A DNA stretch of 64,000 nucleotides from Mycobacterium sp. ACS4331. GTDB lineage: Bacteria > Actinomycetota > Actinomycetes > Mycobacteriales > Mycobacteriaceae. Position numbers and translations under genes: made by a program. This document shows, one piece after another, positions 29,494-37,388 of the stretch (position 1 is the first letter of the stretch; each line of letters starts with the position of its first letter). The notes beneath the pieces were generated by a model that saw only the letters and a program-made list of their open reading frames with translations, had not been told where the DNA came from and searched no databases. The stretch is taken from the NCBI RefSeq assembly GCF_001667265.1, contig NZ_LZHW01000102.1, positions 62,001 to 126,000 of the forward strand, given 5' to 3'.

Positions 29494-30735
29494 GTGCAGG
29501 TGACTTCTGTTCCCACCCGTCGCCGTTCTGGCGTCTTCGTCGCTGTCGCGCTGGCGATCCTGGTCTGGTCGGCCGCGTTCGTCTACCTGGCAGCGGCGGT
29601 GATTCCCGTTGACCACTATCTGATCTCGTACTACATCGCCGACTACCAGTTCGGGTTTGTGCGTCGCGGACTCGCGGGTGAGCTCGTCGGCGGCGTCGCC
29701 GGCGACAGCTTCTTCCGCAACGCCTACCTGATGCGGTGGCTGACCACCGGCGTCTACCTGGCGGGACTGGCGGCGCTGGCGTTCACCCTGCTGCGCAGGG
29801 TTCGTACGCCGGGCCGCATCATGCTCGCGCTGCTGCTGCCCGTGCTGCCGTTCGGGGTGCCGTACGCGGTCTACTCGGGTCGCCCGGATCTGCTGGGGGC
29901 CACGGCCCTGATCGCGTTGTGCCTGGCACTCAGTGTCGTCCAGCACCGACGCCCGGCCCTGATCTGCTGCGGTGTGTTCGGCGTCGTCGTCGCGGTTCTG
30001 GCGTTGATGCACGAGGGCATGGCATTGGAGTTCGGCCTCGGCGCGATCCTGGCCATCATGGTGCTCGCCAAGGGGCTGGCACGGTGGGATCGGCGATGGG
30101 CGGCGGCACTGGCCATCGCGCCCGGTCTCCTGACGGCCCTGGCGGTCGCGGCATTCGCCAACCACGACGTGAGCGGCAGGGTGTGTGCGCAGGTCCCGCA
30201 CCGCATGATCGAGACCCCGTTCGCGTCGATCAAGGCGCCGGGGGATCTGGTGGCGTACCTGACGACTGACACTCCCGTGCTGTCGGACTATCACGACTGG
30301 GTGTGTGGGTGGTATCTGGCGACCTACGACCACAGCGTGGCCGATGGACTCAAGGAGGTGGCGGCGGTCGGTGTTCCGGCGCTGATCGGGTCGATACTGC
30401 TGGGACTGGCGGGCCTGTCCGCGACGCTGTGGTCGGTTGCGCGGTTCTCGGGTGTGCCGATGCGCCCGTTCTTCGCAGAGCTGAAGTCCGACATCCTGCT
30501 TCCGGCATTCGGTCTGCTGCTGATCATCCCGCTGTTCATCACCGGCGTCGACTGGACTCGATGGCTGCTGGTGGTCGCGTTCGACATCGTCGTGGTGTTC
30601 GTGCTCTACGCACAGCGCAGACCTGAGATCGATGACGTGCCACCACGCCGGACGCTGCTGCTCTTCCCGCTCGTGGTGCTCGGGTTCATGCTGATTCCGC
30701 TGGGCGTGGCGCCCGGCGGCGGATCGACGCGCTGA
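29494..30735 (+). CDS. Polytopic membrane protein, possibly GT-C-like
   Basis: A 413-aa integral membrane protein with about nine or ten hydrophobic segments. After the first helix (about residues 13-35) is a charged loop reading YQFGFVRRGLAGELVGG; a second notable site is LMHEGMALEF in mid-protein. A first extracytoplasmic loop plus many helices is reminiscent of GT-C glycosyltransferases and polymer-type enzymes, but no DxD or aspartate-pair signature was identified, so the function is left open. It directly follows lipL and precedes the convergent export genes. If a sugar is added outside the membrane, this is the best local candidate. Confidence 0.75.
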   Translation: MQVTSVPTRRRSGVFVAVALAILVWSAAFVYLAAAVIPVDHYLISYYIADYQFGFVRRGLAGELVGGVAGDSFFRNAYLMRWLTTGVYLAGLAALAFTLLRRVRTPGRIMLALLLPVLPFGVPYAVYSGRPDLLGATALIALCLALSVVQHRRPALICCGVFGVVVAVLALMHEGMALEFGLGAILAIMVLAKGLARWDRRWAAALAIAPGLLTALAVAAFANHDVSGRVCAQVPHRMIETPFASIKAPGDLVAYLTTDTPVLSDYHDWVCGWYLATYDHSVADGLKEVAAVGVPALIGSILLGLAGLSATLWSVARFSGVPMRPFFAELKSDILLPAFGLLLIIPLFITGVDWTRWLLVVAFDIVVVFVLYAQRRPEIDDVPPRRTLLLFPLVVLGFMLIPLGVAPGGGSTR

Positions 30736-30747
30736 GGCCCGCAGACC

Positions 30748-31266
30748 TCAGCCGAACGGCCAGGGCGGCGGCGGCAGTCCCGGCGGGGGCGGAGGCGGTG
30801 GAAGCCGCGGCGGCTCGGGTGGCGGCGGCAGAAGAACTGGCGGCGGCGGGGGTGGAAGCTCGGGCGGCGCCGGAAGCGTGGCCGGCCCCGCAAGCAGTTG
30901 CGGTGACGGCAACTCCGGCAGGACGGCTTCGGCGGCCGGGCTCAACACCAGCGGTGGCAGTGGGGGTGCCGGCACGCCCACCGAGACCGGCACGCTGACC
31001 TCGGCCGCGGGCCATTCGACAGGCGGCAGCGGACCCGGTTCGGGCATCGGTCCCAGCTGGGCGAGCGCCTGCTGGATCTCGGGCGGGCAGATCGGGCACT
31101 GCACCGTCTGGCTCTCGTCTCGGTCTCGGTCCTGGTCCTCGGCCGCGACGTCACTGCGCTGCTCATCGACCGGTTCGGCGTGCGCGGGCACACTGCCGAC
31201 AAACAGGACTCCGAAACCCAGGGCGGCGACGACCGCTGACCGTGTCAGTCCAGAGCGATGGCGCAC
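30748..31266 (-). CDS. Secreted proline-rich protein with CPIC motif
   Basis: A 172-aa protein. The N-terminus VRHRSGLTRSAVVAALGF followed by VLFVGSVPAHA is a clear Sec signal peptide (cleavage after AHA). The mature part has an Asp/Arg-rich stretch, then TVQCPICPPEIQQALAQLG with a CxxC pair, and then about 100 residues dominated by Pro. GTG 31266 has GAGGAG 6 nt upstream. It is the third gene after mmpL and the gap-like gene on the same strand. Role unknown; perhaps a cell-wall-spanning accessory to export. Confidence 0.75.
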   Translation of the reverse strand: MRHRSGLTRSAVVAALGFGVLFVGSVPAHAEPVDEQRSDVAAEDQDRDRDESQTVQCPICPPEIQQALAQLGPMPEPGPLPPVEWPAAEVSVPVSVGVPAPPLPPLVLSPAAEAVLPELPSPQLLAGPATLPAPPELPPPPPPVLLPPPPEPPRLPPPPPPPGLPPPPWPFG

Positions 31267-31316
31267 CGCAGACTCCTCTGTTGGGGGTTGTCGTTCATCA
31301 TAGGGCCCCGCGGCGC

Positions 31317-32030
31317 TCACAATCCGCTGATGCCAAGGACTGTCAGCGCAACTCCCGCGATGGCCAGCACCAGCGCGACGTCGCGGCGCGTGCGCGCGGC
31401 CACCCAGAGTCGCAGGGACTCCAGGCGCATTCGGGTGGACTCGGGCGCGATGAGGAAGCTGACCAGCGGGAGCGCGACGACGGCATTGGCCACCGTGATG
31501 AAGGTGAACAACAGTCCGGCCTGGGTCGCCGGTGCGCCGCCCGCCGTGGCGATCAACACGAGCAGTGCCAGGTAGTCGATCGACGGTATCGCGATGCCCA
31601 GTCCCATCGCTCCGGAGAACCACGGGGAACTGCCGCGGGCGAGACCACGCGCCCGGGTCAGCACCGCCCGAACCGCGCGGGGCGCATGGTCATTCGCGAA
31701 CTCGGCATCAGGGGAGGCCGTGGCGACCGTGGAATCGACGGCGCTGCGACGTGGTCCTGCCCGCACCGCCAGCACCGCGGCCAACGCGAGAGCCAGCACC
31801 CCCAGCACCAGATGCACCGTGGCACGGTCGAACTGCAGCGGGCCGACGAGACCCGGACGCACCACGAACAGCACGATCAACCCGGCCGTCGCGCTCATCA
31901 CGAAGCTTCCGGTCAGGAATGCCAGAAGTTGCAGAACGGGTTTGGGCCTGCTGAGCGCCACCGTGATGAGCCCCAGCCTCATGGGTTCGAAGTTCACCGC
32001 GAGGGCAAGTCCCAGCACGGTGATCCACAT
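31317..32030 (-). CDS. GAP/Sap-family lipid-export accessory membrane protein
   Basis: A 237-aa protein with six hydrophobic segments and the family-like start MWITVLGLALAVNFEPMRLG. Gap is required for glycopeptidolipid export in M. smegmatis and Sap is encoded with MmpL8 in the sulfolipid locus; both are paralogues of this family. Here it lies 31 nt downstream of mmpL on the same strand, so it is the expected export partner. A TAAGGT -10 box 8 nt before the ATG (complement of 32039-32044) may give it its own promoter. Confidence 0.85.
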   Translation of the reverse strand: MWITVLGLALAVNFEPMRLGLITVALSRPKPVLQLLAFLTGSFVMSATAGLIVLFVVRPGLVGPLQFDRATVHLVLGVLALALAAVLAVRAGPRRSAVDSTVATASPDAEFANDHAPRAVRAVLTRARGLARGSSPWFSGAMGLGIAIPSIDYLALLVLIATAGGAPATQAGLLFTFITVANAVVALPLVSFLIAPESTRMRLESLRLWVAARTRRDVALVLAIAGVALTVLGISGL

Positions 32031-32061
32031 ACGAGCCGACCTTACTCAACGAGTCCGAGCG

Positions 32062-35000
32062 TCAGTCGACGCCCGCGGCCACAGGTTCGGCCTCGCGCGG
32101 TGGATGCGAGGGTCTGGAGACCGGCTGCCACCGAGACGGCCACCAGTTGAACCGGCCGACCAGCACCGCCATGGCGGGCACGGTCGTGGTGCGCACCAGG
32201 AACGTGTCGAGCAGGATGCCCACCCCGATGATGAAACCGGCCTGGACCAGCGTGCTGATGCTGGCGAACAGGAGTCCGAACATCGACGCCGTGAAGATCA
32301 GCCCCGCGGTGGTGATCACTCCACCTGTCGCGCCGACCGTGCGGATGACCGCGGTGCGCAGTCCGTGGCTGGCCTCCTCCCGTATTCGGGAGATGAGCAG
32401 CAGGTTGTAGTCGGCGCCGACGGCCACCAGGATGATGAACGTCAGGCCGGGCACACTCCAGTGCAACTCCTGACCCAGGATCTTCTGGAACAGAAGAACG
32501 CCGATACCCAGCGCTGACATATACGAGATCACCACGGAGGCAATGAGATACAGCGGTGCGACCAACGCGCGCAGCAGGACCACCAGGATCAGGAACACCA
32601 CCGCGACGGTCACGATGATGATGAACCGGATGTCGCCGTTGTAGTAGTCGCGGGTGTCGCGCAGGGACACCGTGTACCCGGTCATCGACACCGTGGCGTC
32701 CGAGAGCGTGGTGTTGGGCTGTGCGCCGCGGGCGACGTTGATGATCGCGTCGATCTGGTCCATGGCCTCGGTGCTGAACGGATTCAACTTGGTCTGGATC
32801 ATGTAGCGCACGGTGTGACCATCGGGGGAGAAGAACAGCTCAGCGGCTTTCTTGAAGTCGTCCCCGGCCAGGAACTGCGGCGGGATGTAGAACCCCGACA
32901 TCGACGGCGTGGTGGCGTCGTTCTTCATGGCCAGCAGGAACGCCGAGGCGTCTTCGAGCCCGCCGCCCATCTTCTTGGTCTCGTTGACCAGAAGCTGCAC
33001 GCCGTCGGCGACCTGGCGGCTGGCCTCGGCAAGCGTCTTGGCGCCCTGCTGCAGCGTGGCCCACTGCTTGCGCATGCTGTTGGAGTCGCTGACGCCCGCA
33101 GAGCGCAGTGCCTTGGTGGCGGTGTCCAACGCGCTGCGCAGGCCGCTGGCCGTTCCGCCGAGCGTCTGGCTGGACTGCGTCGTCCGCAACTGCTTGGCCA
33201 GTTGGGCGATGCTGGCCAGGGTGCCGTCGTCGCCGGCGTCGACCAGGCGCTGCAGTTGGCGCCTGGTGTTGACGCAGGACGGATCGGCGTCGCAGATCGG
33301 GCTCGCGTTGAGCGCGTTCACCACGGGGCGGGCCTGCTCAATGGAGCCCGCGGTGTCGTCGAGGCTCACCCCGAGGGACTCACCAAGGGCCTGCATCGAG
33401 GTCACGAGCTTGGCCGCGCTGTCGAACTCCTGGAGCGTCTTGTCTCCGCCGAACTGCTTCTCCATCGAGGTCAGGGCATCGATCAGCCCGCTGACCGTCG
33501 CGGCGGCCTGGGAGAGCTGGCCGCGCACCCCGCCGAGTGCGTCGGCGACCTGGTCGGCGCCACCGGCCAGCGTGTCCAGTTCCGCGGTGCGGCCGGAGAT
33601 CATCGACGACGCGTCGTTGAGCTTTGAGCCGACCTCGCCGGCCTGGAACGACAACCTGGCCTGCTCAAGCGATTCGCCGGTGGGCCGCGTGATGCCCCGG
33701 ACCGCCTCGATGTCGGGCAGCTGGCTGATCCGCTGTGCCATCTGCTCGAGGTCGGCCAGTGCCTTCGGGCTGCGCAGATCCTGCGGTGAGGTCACCAGGA
33801 GGTACTGCGGCAGGCTCGAGTTCACCGGGAAGTGCTTTCCGATCGCCTCGTAGCCCTGCAGGCTCTCCACCGTGGACGGCAGCGCCTTGCGGTCGTCGTA
33901 GTTGAACGTCGCGAATCCCGCGCTCGATGCGAGCACGATCAGCAGGATCAGGCTGACCGCCAGGTTGGACCTCGGCTTGCGCACGATCCGCACGCCCGAG
34001 CGGCGCCACATTCGCGTGGTCATGCTGCGCCGCGGCGAAACCCACCCTCGTCGCCCGGTGAGCACCAGCACCGCGGGCAGGAAGGTCACGGCGGCCGTGC
34101 AGCAGACCGCGATCGCGACGGCCAGCGCGACACCGACCGAGGAGAAGATGGTCAGGTCGGTGAAGATCATGCCCAGGAACGTGATCGCCACCGTGGCCGC
34201 CGAGGCGACGATCACCTTTCCGATCGAGGTCAAGGCGCTGCACACCGCGCGATCGGAGTCCTCGCCGAGGCGGATGAAGTCGTGATACCGGCTGATCAGG
34301 AAGACCGCGTAGTCGGTGCCCGCGCCGCACAGCATCGCGGTCAGGAACACGATCGTCTGGCCCGAGATGCTCAGGCCCATGTCACCGAGGAACGCCACCA
34401 GTCCGTTGGCCGTCAGCAGCGACACCCCGATGGTCAACAGGGGAAGCAGCATCGTCAGCGGGTTGCGGTAGATGATCAGCAGGATCGTCAACAGCATGCC
34501 GACGGTGGCGATCTCGATGATCACGCGGTCGTGTTCGCCGACCTCGGCGATATCGGCCAGGGTCGCGGCGGGCCCCGTGACATGCACGGTGACACCGGTG
34601 TCCTTGGCGGTGTCCTTGACCATCGCGATGACGTTCGTGGTGGCGGTGTAGGACTGCGGCGAACCCAACTCGCCGGTCAAGCTCACCGGCAGCAGCCAGG
34701 CCTTGTTGTCCTCGCTGGTCATCACCTGCCGCAGCGGCGGCGTGGTGATGAAGTCCTGGATCGTGACGACGTCCTGGGTGTTGGCGTGCAGCTTGTCGAC
34801 CAGCCTGCGGTAGACCGCCTCATCGTCCTCGCCCAGCCCGTCCTCGTCGGACAGGACCACCAACAGCATGTTGTCGTTGCCGGCTTCGTCGAAGGCCTCG
34901 GCCATCGTGCGGGCCGCAACGGAGCCTGGGGCATCGGCGGGGACCATCGCCGACGGCGTCTTCTGGGACAACTCGGTCAGCGACGGGAACATCGGCGGCA

Positions 35001-35148
35001 GCCCGGCCGCCATCAGCAGCCACAGGCCGATCACGAGCCAGGGCCAGCGGACGACCACGGAACCGAGCCAGCGGAAGATGCCGCCCTCGCCCGGCTCTGT
35101 GAAGCGCTCCAGACGCTGCAGCAGCTGAGTTGCCCTACTGATGCTCAA
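32062..35148 (-). CDS. MmpL-family RND transporter (MmpL10/12-like)
   Basis: About 1028 aa, with two repeated halves: a helix, a large periplasmic loop, then a five-helix bundle. The proton-relay Asp-Tyr pairs are present in both (GAGTDYAVFLISRYHDF and VGADYNLLLISRIRE). The first loop carries the NNMLLVVL-like porter region and the second a long helical hairpin (about residues 500-720), as in MmpL8/10/12. It should export the PKS/Pap-derived glycolipid precursor. Start uncertain: TTG 35148 is used; GTG 35199 adds 17 residues, and neither has a good ribosome site. Confidence 0.93.
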   Translation of the reverse strand: MSISRATQLLQRLERFTEPGEGGIFRWLGSVVVRWPWLVIGLWLLMAAGLPPMFPSLTELSQKTPSAMVPADAPGSVAARTMAEAFDEAGNDNMLLVVLSDEDGLGEDDEAVYRRLVDKLHANTQDVVTIQDFITTPPLRQVMTSEDNKAWLLPVSLTGELGSPQSYTATTNVIAMVKDTAKDTGVTVHVTGPAATLADIAEVGEHDRVIIEIATVGMLLTILLIIYRNPLTMLLPLLTIGVSLLTANGLVAFLGDMGLSISGQTIVFLTAMLCGAGTDYAVFLISRYHDFIRLGEDSDRAVCSALTSIGKVIVASAATVAITFLGMIFTDLTIFSSVGVALAVAIAVCCTAAVTFLPAVLVLTGRRGWVSPRRSMTTRMWRRSGVRIVRKPRSNLAVSLILLIVLASSAGFATFNYDDRKALPSTVESLQGYEAIGKHFPVNSSLPQYLLVTSPQDLRSPKALADLEQMAQRISQLPDIEAVRGITRPTGESLEQARLSFQAGEVGSKLNDASSMISGRTAELDTLAGGADQVADALGGVRGQLSQAAATVSGLIDALTSMEKQFGGDKTLQEFDSAAKLVTSMQALGESLGVSLDDTAGSIEQARPVVNALNASPICDADPSCVNTRRQLQRLVDAGDDGTLASIAQLAKQLRTTQSSQTLGGTASGLRSALDTATKALRSAGVSDSNSMRKQWATLQQGAKTLAEASRQVADGVQLLVNETKKMGGGLEDASAFLLAMKNDATTPSMSGFYIPPQFLAGDDFKKAAELFFSPDGHTVRYMIQTKLNPFSTEAMDQIDAIINVARGAQPNTTLSDATVSMTGYTVSLRDTRDYYNGDIRFIIIVTVAVVFLILVVLLRALVAPLYLIASVVISYMSALGIGVLLFQKILGQELHWSVPGLTFIILVAVGADYNLLLISRIREEASHGLRTAVIRTVGATGGVITTAGLIFTASMFGLLFASISTLVQAGFIIGVGILLDTFLVRTTTVPAMAVLVGRFNWWPSRWQPVSRPSHPPREAEPVAAGVD

Positions 35149-35247
35149 AAACCCCTGTTGATCCGGTGTCTGTCTGATCCAACCGCTGCGGCGGAACACT
35201 GGTGGCGGACGCGGGTCCGTGGGACGGCGGGTCCGTTCAGCCCCGTC

Positions 35248-35253
35248 AGTCTA
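35248..35253 (-). promoter_or_regulatory. Candidate mmpL promoter -10
   Basis: On the minus strand TAGACT (complement of 35248-35253) is a TAnnnT box that would give a leader of roughly 40-90 nt, depending on the start used. Two direct repeats GGGTCCGT (35213-35220 and 35229-35236 on +), 16 bp apart, lie just downstream of the expected start of transcription. Confidence 0.4.
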
Positions 35254-35303
35254 TGCGGAGCGCCGAGGGGCCAGGGTCAGGTCGCCGGACGTGCCGCGGG
35301 GGG

Positions 35304-36038
35304 TCACCGCCTGACGGTTGTGGGGCCGCGCAGCTTCTGCCGCCACGACTGTGCGGCCGTCAGCGCGAAGACCGCTCCGCACATGCACGCGAAGAACCAG
35401 ACCATGCGGCCGTTCTCGAGTGGCTGCAGCTCGGGGAGCAGCGCCGTCGCGATCCGGATCCCGCAGGCCAGGATCCCGCTGGCGGTCGCGATCAGATACA
35501 CGGTCGCGATGAGCCGGGATCGAGGATCGCGGCGCAGGACCAGCAGCGCCCGACCGCCGTAGCCGAGCAGGTAGATCAACATTCCGCACAGCACGATCCA
35601 GTACAGCGCGAGCCAGACGTCCGTCGGCACGGTGAAGAAGTCGGCGCGGTACACGTGTGAGCCGTTGCCCATCCAGAAGGTCGCGAGCAGCACGGGAATG
35701 CACAGTGTTGCCGGCCGCTCGACGTACTGCTTGAACGACAGGCGCATCGCGTCGTCGTCCTGCAGGCGCCCGAGCGCGTTGTAGACGATCGCGGACGCCG
35801 CGACGATGTACAGGTCGTGGCCCAGGTAGTCCTCGAGGTTCCACTTCCCGGTGTAGCGGTGCAGCACAGGCCCCAGCCGCTCCGAGGCCATCGGCGACAT
35901 CAGCAGCACCGCGGCGCCCTGCAGAGCAATGTTGAGCGTCGCGGCGACCTCCCACCGGCATGACCACGTGACACGACGAATCCACAGGCTCCACCCGATG
36001 CACACCAAGGTGATCGTGATGAGGACAGTGAGGGCCAT
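35304..36038 (-). CDS. Seven-helix membrane protein of unknown function
   Basis: A 244-aa integral membrane protein with about seven hydrophobic segments beginning at residue 3. Loops hold charged stretches such as HRYTGKWNLEDYLGHDLY and RLQDDDAMRLSFKQYVERP. No known catalytic motif is visible. It starts 35 nt after the small HTH gene on the same strand and has GAAAG before ATG 36038, so the two are probably co-transcribed. A regulator plus membrane protein pair suggests a sensing or anti-regulator role, but this is a guess. Confidence 0.8.
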   Translation of the reverse strand: MALTVLITITLVCIGWSLWIRRVTWSCRWEVAATLNIALQGAAVLLMSPMASERLGPVLHRYTGKWNLEDYLGHDLYIVAASAIVYNALGRLQDDDAMRLSFKQYVERPATLCIPVLLATFWMGNGSHVYRADFFTVPTDVWLALYWIVLCGMLIYLLGYGGRALLVLRRDPRSRLIATVYLIATASGILACGIRIATALLPELQPLENGRMVWFFACMCGAVFALTAAQSWRQKLRGPTTVRR

Positions 36039-36073
36039 CTGCGGGGCTTTCGGCGAACGGAGGTCAGTGGGGA

Positions 36074-36442
36074 TTACAGCGGCGGGGCGTCAGGTCGAGG
36101 GGTCAGGTCCGACAGGCGTTTGCGGTGCGTCGGGCGCACCTGCGTGTGGTGCCGGTCGGTGACCGTCAGAACCTCGACTGGTGCGGCCTGCAGATAGTTA
36201 TAGACCTCTTGACGGCTCATGAGGCCGAATCGGATCTGCAGATCGGGATAGCTGAGTGCAAACCGGTCGGCCACCTGGCGCAATTCCTCCGCGCTGGGGT
36301 AGTCGGCTTCTTTGATGCGCCGGTAGTAGGTGCTGCTGGACACCCCGAGGGCCGTGTAGATGGCCTTGGCATCGACGTCGCCGTCGAGGAGGTAGTCGAG
36401 CAGGGCCTTGAGCTGCCTGCCATTCTCATCGGTCCGTGGCAC
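36074..36442 (-). CDS. Small XRE/repressor-like HTH regulator
   Basis: A 122-aa protein. Residues about 18-75 form an HTH: KAIYTALGVSSSTYYRRIKE looks like helices 2-3 of a Cro/C1-type or phage immunity repressor fold. The tail (RHHTQVRPTHRKRLSDL) is basic. GTG 36442 is chosen since TATGGT lies exactly 6 nt upstream (complement of 36449-36454), giving a leaderless mRNA. It diverges from the 36577 gene across a 134-bp region full of dyads, implying autoregulation and control of both directions. Confidence 0.8.
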   Translation of the reverse strand: MPRTDENGRQLKALLDYLLDGDVDAKAIYTALGVSSSTYYRRIKEADYPSAEELRQVADRFALSYPDLQIRFGLMSRQEVYNYLQAAPVEVLTVTDRHHTQVRPTHRKRLSDLTPRPDAPPL

Positions 36443-36448
36443 CCACCC

Positions 36449-36454
36449 ACCATA
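36449..36454 (-). promoter_or_regulatory. -10 box, leaderless HTH gene
   Basis: TATGGT on the minus strand, 6 nt from GTG 36442. It stands immediately next to the nested dyads that start at 36471. Confidence 0.55.
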
Positions 36455-36470
36455 AGCGCCCGACCTTGTA

Positions 36471-36537
36471 TTTCGCACGTAGTGCGTTGCGAAATTCCGC
36501 GGCCGTTATTGACACATATGTCAGACTTCTGACACAT
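36471..36537. promoter_or_regulatory. Nested dyads and TGACACAT repeats, divergent operator
   Basis: TTTCGCA (36471-36477) pairs with TGCGAAA (36488-36494), and inside it CGCAC (36474-36478) pairs with GTGCG (36482-36486). Further on, TGACACAT occurs at 36510-36517 and 36530-36537, exactly 20 bp (about two helical turns) apart; the first copy is part of a near-dyad around ACATATGT. These lie between the two divergent -10 boxes, so bound protein would affect both genes. Confidence 0.6.
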
Positions 36538-36564
36538 CTCTCCCAAATCTGGGACAGTCGCCGG

Positions 36565-36570
36565 TACGGT
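36565..36570 (+). promoter_or_regulatory. -10 box, leaderless gene at 36577
   Basis: TACGGT followed by 6 nt and ATG 36577. This supports the short start over in-frame upstream candidates, which would run back across the operator region. Confidence 0.55.
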
Positions 36571-36576
36571 GGACGA

Positions 36577-37131
36577 ATGGCTGCCCCCTTCCTTGTCCGT
36601 TCGCCGGAGTCCGCCTCCTGGGTCACCGACCACCACGCGGAGGCATTGCCCTCCCGCCAGGACATGGCAAAGAGGGCCAGCCGACTGAGCCGTTTGCTGA
36701 CTGAGGAACTGCTCGCGGAGTCGCAGCGCGCAGACGTGCCGGTCGAACATCTGGTGACCGCCGCCCTGGGGCGCACGATCGGCCGGGCCATCGGCGCGGG
36801 TGAGCTGGTGGTGCGGCTCGACGGGGAATCCGGCCCACCGGCAACCGTCACTCTTGCGTGCACCGCCGAGTGGGGGCTCGGCGGCGCGGACGCGATCTCC
36901 AGGGTTCAGCCCGCCGGCCGGGCGGTGACGCCGATGACGCTGGTGTCCTACCGTTCGTCCGTTGAGGGAACGTCTCCGGAAGCGGGGTGTCTGCTGGTCC
37001 TGCACACTCGGCTGGGCGCCGACGTGCTCTACCTCGACTGGTGGTACGACACGCGCAGCTTCGACGCAGCGACGATCGCCGAACTCGACGAGCAGTTCCC
37101 ACTTGCGATGGTCGCCACCACCTCGGGGTGA
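36577..37131 (+). CDS. Small protein resembling the C-terminal half of a condensation domain
   Basis: A 184-aa soluble protein with no signal peptide. The block VPVEHLVTAALGRTIGRAIG followed by LVVRLDGESG resembles the region of NRPS condensation domains that reads LLTALARAL...VDLEGHGR, and VLYLDWWYDTRSFDAATIAE resembles their C-terminal W-Y-F-TI block. The N-terminal half with HHxxxDG is missing, so it cannot be a normal acyltransferase. It may be a regulator, decoy or partner of the Pap/DGAT proteins. Assignment is by eye and tentative; a plain hypothetical protein is the safe reading. Confidence 0.7.
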   Translation: MAAPFLVRSPESASWVTDHHAEALPSRQDMAKRASRLSRLLTEELLAESQRADVPVEHLVTAALGRTIGRAIGAGELVVRLDGESGPPATVTLACTAEWGLGGADAISRVQPAGRAVTPMTLVSYRSSVEGTSPEAGCLLVLHTRLGADVLYLDWWYDTRSFDAATIAELDEQFPLAMVATTSG

Positions 37132-37163
37132 ACGGCCACGGGCAGCTGATTTGCGTGCCCGAC

Positions 37164-37169
37164 TAGAAT
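37164..37169 (+). promoter_or_regulatory. ileS promoter -10
   Basis: TAGAAT matches TAnnnT and would start transcription near 37176, just ahead of T-box stem I. Confidence 0.5.
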
Positions 37170-37175
37170 CAACTC

Positions 37176-37388
37176 TCAGCGGCGTCGATCCGGCCATCAC
37201 CGGGGAGCCTTCGGAAGAACGGTCGGCCACCAGCGCCGGCCCAGTAGAACCGAACGGGGCTGGCCCGTCACAGCCACAGAGTTGAGCGGCGTGCCCCGTG
37301 GGCACGCAAGCGGGGTGGTACCGCGGCGCTCGCACACAGTGCGGGTGATCGTCCCCGTGCCCTGATCAAGGCACAGGAGAGGCACCCA
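37176..37388 (+). promoter_or_regulatory. T-box riboswitch, Ile-specific, upstream of ileS
   Basis: The antiterminator/antisequestrator signature AGCGGGGTGGTACCGCGG lies at 37309-37326 and contains the GGTGG-ACCGCGG core that pairs with the uncharged tRNA acceptor end. Upstream, the stem I region carries the Ile specifier ATC (37196-37198). Downstream, GTGCC...GGCAC pairing lies next to AGGAGA (37375-37380), the ribosome site of ileS. This fits the translational (not terminator-based) T-boxes known for actinobacterial ileS: uncharged tRNA-Ile frees the ribosome site. Confidence 0.92.
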
